Of a stretch of 64,000 nt of DNA, positions 9,074-17,402 are shown one piece after another. The translations under genes and the position numbers were made by a program. Position 1 is the stretch's first letter, and every line of letters begins with the position of its first letter. Source of the stretch: Bacteroidota bacterium. Its GTDB lineage: Bacteria > Bacteroidota > Bacteroidia > Chitinophagales > LD1. Location of the stretch: contig CANJLD010000001.1 in the NCBI GenBank assembly GCA_947475165.1, positions 186,001-250,000 of the forward strand, given 5' to 3'. The notes below the pieces were generated by a model that had not been told where the DNA came from, ran no database searches, and saw only the letters and a program-made list of their open reading frames with translations.

Positions 9074-9180
9074 CAATGAAGGAGGGTCAGAAAGAGAAAA
9101 TTTTATATTCGCTCACAACAAAAACAGAATTGTTATAGATAAAATTTAAGAACAAAGACATATAAGAATTTGCGTTAGCT

Positions 9181-9306
9181 AATTCTCCACTACCGAAAAC
9201 TGGCAGTTTTTAAAACAATGGAGAGACAAAGCGAAACGCTCACGCAATGCGTGGGCTTTCTCTTATCTCCATTGCAGGTATGCCAGTACCTCGGTAGTGA
9301 GTAATT
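9181..9306. other. 126-nt imperfect palindrome (structured RNA or small transposable element)
   Basis: Nested complementary arms, from outside in: CACTACCGA (9188-9196) with TCGGTAGTG (9291-9299), ACTGGCA (9199-9205) with TGCCAGT (9281-9287), CAATGGAGA (9216-9224) with TCTCCATTG (9266-9274), and a tip formed by CTCACG/CGTGGG around CAATG near 9239-9254. TGCGTGGG at the tip can also pair with CCCACGCA at 9314-9321, so two folds compete. The element ends 46 bases before the methyltransferase start. It could be a leader RNA that controls the restriction system, or a miniature inverted-repeat element. Pairing is seen directly; function is inferred. Confidence 0.6.
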
Positions 9307-9352
9307 GAAATAACCCACGCAGATTTTTTGTGGCTGGCACTACAAAAAGTCA

Positions 9353-11029
9353 ATGAAAAAAGAAAAGTATGACGGCTATAGCCGTGAACAGCTAATTGCT
9401 GAGTTGAAGAAACTGAACAAACGTAAGAAGTACGGCTTGGTTTGGGAAGAAGAAAAGACAAAAGAAAAATTTGAAGACGAGTCCTCAGGGAAGCTGCCTG
9501 TTTTAGTAGAGGACAAGAAGCGGGAAATAAAAACCGCTGATGATAAGCCCACCCATATTTTAATTGAGGGCGATAATTACCACGCACTCTCTGTTTTGAA
9601 TTACACGCATGCCAAAAGCATTGATGTAATTTATATAGACCCACCATATAATACCGGTGCAAGAGATTGGAAATACAATAACGACTATGTCGATAAAGAA
9701 GATGCTTATCGACACAGTAAGTGGTTGTCCTTTATGCATAATCGTTTGGTCCTGGCAAAGAAACTCTTAAAACCAAATGGAGTTTTAATTATCACGATAG
9801 ATGATTATGAACTTTTAAGTGTTTTAGGATTGCTCGAAAATTTGCGAGCAAAAACGCTCGGAAGAGTTTCAATATGTATTAAACCGGAAGGTAGAAGACA
9901 AAGCAAATACATAATGGAAGCCCATGAATATGCAATATTTGTTTCGTGGGGTAATCCAATAACTAGAAACCTGAATTCAGACTTTGGATTAGATTTTCCA
10001 GAAGAAGATAAAGTATCAAAATTCAGATGGGAGGGTTTAATGCGAAGAGATGCTGGAAGAGAGGACAGAGGTTCGGATTATTGGTATCCATTTTATGTAG
10101 ATGCTGAAGGGAACTTAAGTACGGAATACTTTAAAGGAAGTAAGGAGCTTTTACCTATAAATACAAAAGGGATTGAAAGAGTTTGGTTGTGGGACAAGGC
10201 GAGGGCAAAAGAAAATATAAAAGAGTTACAAGCCGTAGTCAGAAAAGAAAGAACTACTATTTATTATAAAAGGCGGGAACAGGGAAGGGTAAAACCAACA
10301 TCATTTTGGTTCGGTAGTAAATATAATGCGAACGCCTATGGAACTCGATTACTAACGCAAATACTCCCTGCTAACGATTTTGATTACCCCAAGAGTTTAT
10401 ACTCAGTATTAGATTGCATAGACCTCTTTTTACCCGAAGATGGAATTGTGGTCGACTTTTTTGCCGGTAGTGGTACAACCGGACATGCAACATTAGAACT
10501 GAATAAAGAAGATAAAGGCAGCCGTCAGTTCATTATTTGTACAAATAATGAAAACAATATTTGCCATCATGTTACATATCCGAGAATTGAAAAAGTAATT
10601 AAGGGATATAAAATACAAAATGGAGATACCGTAAACGGCTTAGGCAATAGTTTAAAATACTATAAGACCAACTATGTCGGTTCGGAGCCAACGCACCGTA
10701 ATAAAAAAATGCTTACTGAGAAGAGTGTGGAAATGCTTTGCATGAAAGAAAACACTTTTGAAGAAGTAGTAAGCAAGCGGGACATTTTTATTTACAGAAG
10801 CAAAGAAAAATACACTGCTATACTACTTAACGAATTAAAGTTAGGAGAGTTTAAAAAGGAAGTTGCCAAACTGAAATTTCCTGTTTCGGTTTATGTGTTC
10901 TCATTAGAGGGGGATGATTTTGCGGAAGACTTACAAGACCTTAAGAACAACATTACTATTTGCTCGATACCCGAAGCTATTTTAAAAGTGTACCGAAGAA
11001 TTTACGAACATGCTAAACCCAAGAAATAA
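9353..11029 (+). CDS. Type III restriction-modification system, modification subunit (adenine-N6 DNA methyltransferase)
   Basis: A 558-residue enzyme that would transfer a methyl group from S-adenosylmethionine to adenine in a short asymmetric site. The catalytic motif IDPPYNTG is at residues 95-102. The SAM-binding motif DFFAGSGTTGHATLEL lies near residue 364, with a target-recognition region between them. This is the motif order of beta-class Mod proteins. The N-terminal 60 residues are charged and probably helical. It is followed after 3 bases by the restriction subunit, so the two are one operon. The 126-nt palindrome lies just upstream. ACCGGT is scarce here compared with neighbouring core genes, which fits horizontal transfer. 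Confidence 0.9.
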   Translation: MKKEKYDGYSREQLIAELKKLNKRKKYGLVWEEEKTKEKFEDESSGKLPVLVEDKKREIKTADDKPTHILIEGDNYHALSVLNYTHAKSIDVIYIDPPYNTGARDWKYNNDYVDKEDAYRHSKWLSFMHNRLVLAKKLLKPNGVLIITIDDYELLSVLGLLENLRAKTLGRVSICIKPEGRRQSKYIMEAHEYAIFVSWGNPITRNLNSDFGLDFPEEDKVSKFRWEGLMRRDAGREDRGSDYWYPFYVDAEGNLSTEYFKGSKELLPINTKGIERVWLWDKARAKENIKELQAVVRKERTTIYYKRREQGRVKPTSFWFGSKYNANAYGTRLLTQILPANDFDYPKSLYSVLDCIDLFLPEDGIVVDFFAGSGTTGHATLELNKEDKGSRQFIICTNNENNICHHVTYPRIEKVIKGYKIQNGDTVNGLGNSLKYYKTNYVGSEPTHRNKKMLTEKSVEMLCMKENTFEEVVSKRDIFIYRSKEKYTAILLNELKLGEFKKEVAKLKFPVSVYVFSLEGDDFAEDLQDLKNNITICSIPEAILKVYRRIYEHAKPKK

Positions 11030-11032
11030 GCT

Positions 11033-13264
11033 ATGATTATTAAGACGTTACAATACAAAGAGAAAGCTATTGGTGAACTGCTGAACAAAGCCAATGAGTT
11101 GCTTGAAAGTAAATACAACGACAGTATTATTTTTAAAGCACCAACCGGTGCGGGGAAAACAATTATAATGGCTGATTTTCTGTTACGTTTTGTAAGCAAC
11201 AGAAAGGACAGCCGCACCTTTTCGTTTATATGGGCAGCTCCGCGCAAACTGCATTTGCAGAGTAAGGAGAAACTTGATGAGTTTTATAAAGAAAATCGTG
11301 TGTTGGAGTGTTCGAATATTGAAGACCTGACAGACAAGAAAATTGCGGAGAACGAAATACTGTTTTTGAATTGGGAGAGCATCAATAAAAAGGACAATGT
11401 TTTTATAAAGGAAAACGAATCTGATTTTAACCTTACAGCGATTGTCAATAATACTTTAGAAGACGGCAGGGATATAATTTTAGTTATTGACGAAAGCCAT
11501 CATACCGCCAGTGCTGAAAACACAAAGGGGTTGATTGAAATAATGAACCCGAAGATTACTATTGAGGTTTCGGCTACGCCACATATGAACTCGGACAATG
11601 TTGTGAAAGTGAAGTTTGAAGATGTGGTTGCAGAAGGAATGATAAAAGAAAAAATAGCCCTTAACCCGGATTTGAAAGAAGATAAGTTGGAGGGAGAAGG
11701 CAGCGATGAGTTTGTTTTGCGTGAAGCACTAAAGAAAAGAGAAGAATTACTGCAAAAATTTGAAGAAGCAGGAAGGGAACACATTAATCCGCTTTTATTA
11801 ATTCAATTACCGGATAGCAGCAGTTTAGATTTTAGCGATAAGCAAGATGAAATAGAAAATTTGCTGGCGAAGAAGTTTGGAATTACTACAGAGAATGGAA
11901 AACTGGCGGTTTATCTTTCAGAAGACAAACGAAACCTGGAAAATATTTCTAAAAATGATAACGAGGTAGAGGTTTTGCTTTTTAAACAGGCTATTGCCCT
12001 TGGTTGGGATTGCCCACGCGCTTATATTTTGGTTTTATTCAGAGAGTGGCACTCGGAAAAGTTTTCGATACAAACGGTGGGAAGAATTATGCGTATGCCG
12101 GAAATTATGCGCTACAATATTGAAGCGTTAGACAAGGGATATGTTTATACAAACATTGCTAACAACAAGATAAAAATTGAAGAGGAGTTAGCACGTGATT
12201 ATTTTACGATTTATACCAGCCGCAGAAAACCAAGTTGGGAAGATATAGACCTTGTTTCGTATCACATCATGCGACAGAGAGAAACCACACGTTTAAATCC
12301 TGTGTTCATCAATTTGTTTTTGAAACATGCGAAGGAATTTACGCTCGCGAAGAAATTAGATGTCAAGGTTGCCAGCATTACAGACCATATACCTATTGAT
12401 GGTGTTATTCATATGGAGAACGTGGGAACATATACCGAGCCGTTTGAAGTTTATCAAAACATTTCGTTGGCAAAGACTAATACAGAATTAGAGTTGGCAT
12501 TTAAATATTTTATACAGGAAGCATTACATGCGGGTGGCATGTTTCCGGAGCAAAGGTCTGTTGGAAGAGTATGTACTGCTATTTATGAATTCTTTAATGA
12601 TGAATTCAAAATGGATTACACGGAAGTGCAGCGAGAAATAATGACGGTAGTGTTGAGTGAAAAGAATGAGCAGCATTTTAAAGATGTTATCAATGCTACG
12701 TTAGACGAGTACAAACTGATGCACCCTAAGGCAAAGAATAAATCTGTGGAAAATGATTCGCTTTGGAATGTTCCAGAGAAGATAGAACTGAATGCTAACA
12801 ACAAAGAACGAGACCCAAAAGCTAAAAAAGCGATAGTAAACCCTTATTACGAATCGACTTCACCTACCAAAACGTGGGAGACGGAAAAATCTTTCATCGA
12901 GTTTTTGGAGAATCATAAATCGATTGAGTGGTGGTTTAAGAACGGTGAACGTGACGGAACTTATTTTGCGGTGCCTTATAAAGATGATGAAGGAGAAGAC
13001 CAATCTTTTTATGTTGACTTTATAGTAATGTTTAAAGACGGTAGAATTGGTTTGTTTGATACGAAATCAGGATGGACAGCGAAAGAAGCGGGAAATAAAT
13101 CGGATGGTTTGCAGAAATACATTAAAGAGCAAAACAAACAGGGCAAAAATCTTTTGGGCGGTATTATACAGCCTAAAGCCGATTCGTTTTATACATATAC
13201 AGCTATACCTTATAAATGGGATAAGGCTTTGACCGGATGGAAGATTGTTGAGTTTGAAAAGTAA
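11033..13264 (+). CDS. Type III restriction-modification system, restriction/helicase subunit
   Basis: A 743-residue superfamily 2 helicase-nuclease, the Res partner of the upstream methyltransferase. Walker A is APTGAGKT (residues 36-43), and the DEAD-box equivalent is VIDESHHTAS near residue 150. SATPHM is motif III, and VGRIMRMPE is motif VI-like. The C-terminus has a PD-(D/E)XK-type nuclease core, YVDFIVMFKDGRIGLFDTKSG, with Asp and DTK as likely catalytic residues. The protein is shorter than many Type III Res subunits but all key motifs are present. The system looks intact and should cut foreign DNA carrying unmethylated sites in opposite orientation. Confidence 0.88.
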   Translation: MIIKTLQYKEKAIGELLNKANELLESKYNDSIIFKAPTGAGKTIIMADFLLRFVSNRKDSRTFSFIWAAPRKLHLQSKEKLDEFYKENRVLECSNIEDLTDKKIAENEILFLNWESINKKDNVFIKENESDFNLTAIVNNTLEDGRDIILVIDESHHTASAENTKGLIEIMNPKITIEVSATPHMNSDNVVKVKFEDVVAEGMIKEKIALNPDLKEDKLEGEGSDEFVLREALKKREELLQKFEEAGREHINPLLLIQLPDSSSLDFSDKQDEIENLLAKKFGITTENGKLAVYLSEDKRNLENISKNDNEVEVLLFKQAIALGWDCPRAYILVLFREWHSEKFSIQTVGRIMRMPEIMRYNIEALDKGYVYTNIANNKIKIEEELARDYFTIYTSRRKPSWEDIDLVSYHIMRQRETTRLNPVFINLFLKHAKEFTLAKKLDVKVASITDHIPIDGVIHMENVGTYTEPFEVYQNISLAKTNTELELAFKYFIQEALHAGGMFPEQRSVGRVCTAIYEFFNDEFKMDYTEVQREIMTVVLSEKNEQHFKDVINATLDEYKLMHPKAKNKSVENDSLWNVPEKIELNANNKERDPKAKKAIVNPYYESTSPTKTWETEKSFIEFLENHKSIEWWFKNGERDGTYFAVPYKDDEGEDQSFYVDFIVMFKDGRIGLFDTKSGWTAKEAGNKSDGLQKYIKEQNKQGKNLLGGIIQPKADSFYTYTAIPYKWDKALTGWKIVEFEK

Positions 13265-13276
13265 TTAAAGGCAGAA

Positions 13277-13479
13277 GATTGCTTCGTTCCCCGCAATGAC
13301 GAACCGGTGAGTGGAGGGCGGCTGTTTGCGTTAGGGATTGGAGCGGAAATCTTTTTTTGCTTTTGGCGTAACAGTTACACTTACAATTGAGGGGATTGCT
13401 TCGCGGAGCCTCGCAATGACGATTGTTGGGGGAGCAAAAAAAATTGGAGCGGAAAGCCCGACCGCCTGCCTTGAGGCGG
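13277..13479. repeat. Dispersed palindromic repeats between res and the porin gene
   Basis: Two half-copies of a dispersed element with GATTGCTTCG and CGCAATGACG (13277-13302 and 13391-13421), then a palindrome CCGCCT/AGGCGG (13462-13479). The same words occur at 48006-48070 and 50903-51028. The small open frames here are chance readings through repeats. No gene is seen between the restriction subunit and the porin. Confidence 0.65.
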
Positions 13480-13497
13480 GAACGCCCTTATCTGCCC

Positions 13498-15435
13498 TTA
13501 TTCAAAAAACCTCCACTTAACCCCTACCTTAAAAGAGATATCGGGAGCCGGATAAGCATAAAGCGATTGGTAACCCTTAGGCCCGAACGAGCCACTGATA
13601 TTATCTACCTTCAAGAACACGCGCACCGTTTTAATTTTCAGGTTCAAAAAGAAATCGAGCACCGGATACGATTTGCTGGTGGCATAAGCCGGGTAGAAAG
13701 ACGCGAGGAAAGGGTCGTAATAAGGCGCGTTGTTTTGCAGGTTGTAGCGCAAATCGAACCCCACGGCAAACCACAGAAACTTTTTAAACACTCTGCGCTC
13801 GTAATAAATACTGTGTTTGGTGACCAGCATAGGGAAGGTGCGCTTTACTACACCCTCGTTAGGCGCAGCGGTAAACCAGATATCGTTATCTAAATGAAAA
13901 CCAAACCAGCCGTTGCGGTTGGCAAAGTGCGCCACCAGAATATTCTCTACACCGGTGGTTATGTACGCACTGCCGGCATAAGGATAAACCGGCAGATGGT
14001 CCACCACATAATAATTTACATCGGCCGTTAAACCGTAAGGTATGTTCTGATACTTACCACCCACCACAAACTGCTTGGTCTTTGGCAAATCAACATGCCA
14101 GTCCACCGGATGCGAAGTGTAACGCTCAAACATATAAGGCGCCTCCTTTAACTGGTAAGTAACATTGCCGCTGAACATTCCGAACTTGCCAAAATCGTAA
14201 CCCACATAGCCATCGGCAAGCAAATCGTTTTGGTTCCAGCCGTAAGGAAAATACTTTACACTGCCCCGGTAAAACAAATGCGAACCCGATGCCGCATTAC
14301 TGCGGAAAGTTCCGCCCACATATAAATTGCTGGTATTGCTTTTAAACCGGTTCTGCTCCAGCAGATAATAGTCAAACCCCGCTTCGGCTTCGGCAATAAA
14401 ATTCTTTTCAACGTAGGCAGAATCGGAATTGAGTTTGCGCGCGTGGTAATCGAGCAAGAGCGAGTTGCCAATCTTCACATAATTCATATCGTTAAACACG
14501 GAATCGGCTAAATAGAAATCCTGATAATAATTCGGGTCAGGGTCGCGGTCGCGGAATTTATTTTTGTTGCTCTCCACATTAAACTGGTGCGATATGCGGA
14601 AGATAGGCATGAGCATTTGCGGTCGCGTGCTATCTACTCTTGCACCAAAATATTTCTTGCCAATGTTGTAAGAGCTCTTTAAATAAAAATCAATGTTCAC
14701 GTATTTGTTTTCGGCAATCCTTTCGCTTAATCCATCCAAAGCCACCGGTACCAGTTTTTTCTGGAAGAAAGAAGAATCGAATGGGTTCGTAAGCACGCCT
14801 CCGTTCTCGTGCACCTTAAACGAATTAAAAATTAAATCGGCCTGCACATTCCAGTGCTTGTTCTTGGAGTTAAAAATACCGTAGAGGTTAAAACTGTTGT
14901 CGAGTGCTTTCTGGTTCAGGTAAGTACCGGTAGAAGAAATTCTGCGGAAATCAACTCCGTAATAAATAATACCCTTGTGCTGGTTGGCAAACTTGCCCTG
15001 AAACATCTGCTCCTGATTTAAACCAATCAGAATACTCAGCTCGGTATAAGGACGAATTACCTGATAATACTTCACCGAGTCTTTGGTGTACCGGTAAAGG
15101 TCAAACTGATTATAGCCCAAATTAAAACCGGCTGACCGGTTAGCCGAAAACACCAAAGGATGAGCAGCCGTGCCGGTGTTGCCAGCGTTGGCATATTCCA
15201 CACCATTGCGCTGCGCCTCGTTGTAATACTGAATACCAAAAATGGAAGAATCAATTACATAGTGCGTCTCCGGTTCGGCATTCAGAAACCAGGTATCGTT
15301 TTTAGTAGAGGGAACCATGCGCTTGGTAATAAGCGACTTTACGGAATCAACGGGGCCGGCAATTGAAAATTGAAAATTGAAAATTGAAAATTGAAAAACC
15401 AGTAAGAGCCCAAGAACTTGTTTAATGCTCATCAA
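13498..15435 (-). CDS. Putative outer-membrane porin (Porin_10-type)
   Basis: A 645-residue beta-barrel protein with an N-terminal signal peptide. The mature part has many alternating amphipathic strands, frequent aromatic girdle residues and a C-terminus ending in an aromatic residue (KVGVKWRFFE), all typical of outer-membrane barrels. The sequence resembles the Bacteroidota 'putative porin' family (Porin_10). The downstream position after lpxK and purine nucleoside phosphorylase is typical of that family. The signal peptide (LVFQFSIFNFQFSIAG) is encoded by five copies of a heptanucleotide, so expression may be phase variable. The substrate is unknown. Confidence 0.82.
   Translation of the reverse strand: MMSIKQVLGLLLVFQFSIFNFQFSIAGPVDSVKSLITKRMVPSTKNDTWFLNAEPETHYVIDSSIFGIQYYNEAQRNGVEYANAGNTGTAAHPLVFSANRSAGFNLGYNQFDLYRYTKDSVKYYQVIRPYTELSILIGLNQEQMFQGKFANQHKGIIYYGVDFRRISSTGTYLNQKALDNSFNLYGIFNSKNKHWNVQADLIFNSFKVHENGGVLTNPFDSSFFQKKLVPVALDGLSERIAENKYVNIDFYLKSSYNIGKKYFGARVDSTRPQMLMPIFRISHQFNVESNKNKFRDRDPDPNYYQDFYLADSVFNDMNYVKIGNSLLLDYHARKLNSDSAYVEKNFIAEAEAGFDYYLLEQNRFKSNTSNLYVGGTFRSNAASGSHLFYRGSVKYFPYGWNQNDLLADGYVGYDFGKFGMFSGNVTYQLKEAPYMFERYTSHPVDWHVDLPKTKQFVVGGKYQNIPYGLTADVNYYVVDHLPVYPYAGSAYITTGVENILVAHFANRNGWFGFHLDNDIWFTAAPNEGVVKRTFPMLVTKHSIYYERRVFKKFLWFAVGFDLRYNLQNNAPYYDPFLASFYPAYATSKSYPVLDFFLNLKIKTVRVFLKVDNISGSFGPKGYQSLYAYPAPDISFKVGVKWRFFE
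15363..15397 (-). repeat. Heptanucleotide repeat (TTTTCAA)x5 in the porin signal peptide
   Basis: Five perfect tandem copies of TTGAAAA on the plus strand (TTTTCAA in the coding sense). They encode the hydrophobic FQFSIFNFQFSI stretch. A change of one unit would shift the reading frame of the porin. The unit is a rotation of the heptamer in the signal peptide at 489-523. Confidence 0.9.
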
Positions 15436-15459
15436 ATATTCAATCTTCAGTTTTAAATA

Positions 15460-16284
15460 TTAAATACTTTTCAGCAGTTCTGTAATCAACAGCGTCATCT
15501 TCGGCTCAGCCTCTGCCGCTTTCTTCAGCACAAATTCGTGCGTCACTTTATCAGCCTTCTCAAACGGATAACCGATATCGCTGATAACCGAAATAGCGAA
15601 TACATCCATGCCGCCATGTCGCGCCACTATTACTTCGGGCACTGTGCTCATGCCCACCGCATCTGCGCCAATCACGTGCAGCATTTTATATTCTGCCGGA
15701 GTTTCGAAAGTAGGTCCCTGCAAACCGGCATATACACCGGTGTGGACCTCAATATCGTTATCCAGTGCAACCTGCAATCCTTTCTTCACCAGTTCCTGGC
15801 AGTAAGCATTATTCATATTCGGAAACCGTGGACCGAGTTCTTCATAATTCTTTCCGCGCAAAGGATGCTCTGCATGCAGATTGATATGGTCGGTAATAAT
15901 CATCAAGTCGCCCACTTCAAAATCCGCATTCATTCCACCGCTTGCATTTGAAACCAAAAGTGTTTCCACGCCCAGTGCTTTCATCACCCTCACCGGAAAG
16001 GTTACTTCTTCCATTGAATAACCTTCGTAGTAGTGAAAGCGTCCGCTCATAGCCACAATATTTTTTCCGCCCAGCTCACCAAAAATCAAACTTCCCCCAT
16101 GCCCCTTTACAGTTGACACCGGAAAATTCGGAATCTCCGTGTAAGGAATCTTTACGTGGTTCGAAATTTCCTTAGTCAGGTTTCCAAGGCCTGAGCCCAG
16201 TATAACTCCGTGTTTATAATCGCGGTCAATCTTTCCTTTTAAAAAATTGCTTGTCTCTTTAATCTTCTCTAACAGATTGGCCAT
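15460..16284 (-). CDS. Purine-nucleoside phosphorylase
   Basis: A 274-residue enzyme that phosphorolyses inosine or guanosine to the free base and ribose 1-phosphate in purine salvage. Family 2 (trimeric) motifs are visible: GSGLGNL near residue 31, KGHGGSLIFG near 60, SGRFHYYEGYSMEEVTFPVR near 80, SNASGGMN near 113 and GPTFETPAEY near 190. A base-binding stretch DAVGMSTVPEVIVARH follows. It is transcribed with lpxK upstream (23-base gap) and the porin downstream (24-base gap). Confidence 0.93.
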   Translation of the reverse strand: MANLLEKIKETSNFLKGKIDRDYKHGVILGSGLGNLTKEISNHVKIPYTEIPNFPVSTVKGHGGSLIFGELGGKNIVAMSGRFHYYEGYSMEEVTFPVRVMKALGVETLLVSNASGGMNADFEVGDLMIITDHINLHAEHPLRGKNYEELGPRFPNMNNAYCQELVKKGLQVALDNDIEVHTGVYAGLQGPTFETPAEYKMLHVIGADAVGMSTVPEVIVARHGGMDVFAISVISDIGYPFEKADKVTHEFVLKKAAEAEPKMTLLITELLKSI

Positions 16285-16307
16285 AGTTGTATTTTGGTTT
16301 TTATTTT

Positions 16308-17339
16308 TTATTCCTGTTTACTCTTTACGTGTTCAATATAACTCAGCACATCCGCATTAAACTTATCTCCGTCATCGTCAATAAACTTCACGGTTATCGG
16401 CTGCACGAATATTTCAATTTTATTTTCTGAAAACCAATTCGTGTGCTCTTCCAATCGCGCGGCATCTTTTTCTGTCGTCACCATTATCTTATTAACGTCA
16501 CCTAAGTTACTGAACGTTTCGCGTATGGCGTCTAAATCGTACCGGTCAAACCGGTGATGGTCGCGGTAGTCGCGCACATATACGTTCCGAGCTTTCGTTT
16601 CCAGATAGGTTTTCAATTCATCATGTTTTGCAATTCCGCAAACCAGCAACACATCTGCTTCTTTATTCAAGGCTAATTTCAAATGCACATCATAAAACGA
16701 ATACAGCGGAGCATATTGTATGACAGAGAAATAAACTTTCTGATATTTAAATGGTTTTATCTCTGCTATAATCTTCTCCCTCTCTTGCTTCGAAATATCC
16801 ATCGGACACTTGGTAACAATAATAATATCAGCGCGATGATAATTGCTTTTTGCTTCCCGCAACCATCCCACCGGCAGCAATTCATCCTGCGTAAACCGGT
16901 TTGAATATTCCGTAAGCAGAACTGATAAACCAGCACGAATACTCCGGTGCTGAAAAGCGTCATCTAATAAAATCACATCAGTATCAGGGCGTTCGTGCAG
17001 AATTTTAGGTAAAGCCAGAACCCTGTCCTCACCAACACCAATAATAGTCTCCGGAAATTTCTTTTTAAACTGTCGCGGTTCATCTCCAATTTGCGAAGCA
17101 GTAGAGTTTTCATCGCCCAAAACAAATCCGTGCGATTTCCTTCCGTAGCCTCTGCTGAGTGTTGCCACTTTAAGAACATACTGCAGGTGAAAAATCAAAT
17201 ACTCAATGTGCGGGCTCTTACCGGTTCCGCCTGCCGAAAGATTTCCTACACCAATCACCGGAAAATCGAAACGGACAGATTTCAGAATTTTCCTGTCGTA
17301 AAGAAAATTGCGAAAGGCCGTCACCAAACCATAAACCAC
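16308..17339 (-). CDS. lpxK: Tetraacyldisaccharide 4'-kinase
   Basis: LpxK phosphorylates the 4' position of the lipid A disaccharide precursor at the inner membrane. The P-loop is GGTGKSPH (residues about 37-44) within VIGVGNLSAGGTGKS. Also visible are LLDDAFQHR and VTTEKDAARL, typical of the family. The only standard start is GTG at 17339, giving 343 residues. The frame stays open and family-like upstream (ISKILLYPLAV, about ten residues), as if the true N-terminal helix begins at a non-standard ATT near 17369. It is divergent from the Nif3 gene. Its presence shows an LPS-type outer membrane. Confidence 0.92.
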   Translation of the reverse strand: MVYGLVTAFRNFLYDRKILKSVRFDFPVIGVGNLSAGGTGKSPHIEYLIFHLQYVLKVATLSRGYGRKSHGFVLGDENSTASQIGDEPRQFKKKFPETIIGVGEDRVLALPKILHERPDTDVILLDDAFQHRSIRAGLSVLLTEYSNRFTQDELLPVGWLREAKSNYHRADIIIVTKCPMDISKQEREKIIAEIKPFKYQKVYFSVIQYAPLYSFYDVHLKLALNKEADVLLVCGIAKHDELKTYLETKARNVYVRDYRDHHRFDRYDLDAIRETFSNLGDVNKIMVTTEKDAARLEEHTNWFSENKIEIFVQPITVKFIDDDGDKFNADVLSYIEHVKSKQE

Positions 17340-17402
17340 TGCCAGCGGATAAAGAAGTATTTTTGAAATTGTATTGATATTATTGACTTTGAAATCAAAA
17401 GT

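Noticed and set aside
9181-9352. Retron msr-msd or other reverse-transcriptase-associated RNA
   Set aside because: No reverse transcriptase is present; the downstream genes are a methyltransferase and a helicase-nuclease.
9240-9662. 140-aa minus-strand frame overlapping the start of the methyltransferase gene
   Set aside because: It covers the structured element and the antisense of a clear gene, with no recognisable domain.
13338-13893. Small plus-strand frames between res and within the porin 3' end
   Set aside because: They are repeat readings and antisense of the porin gene.
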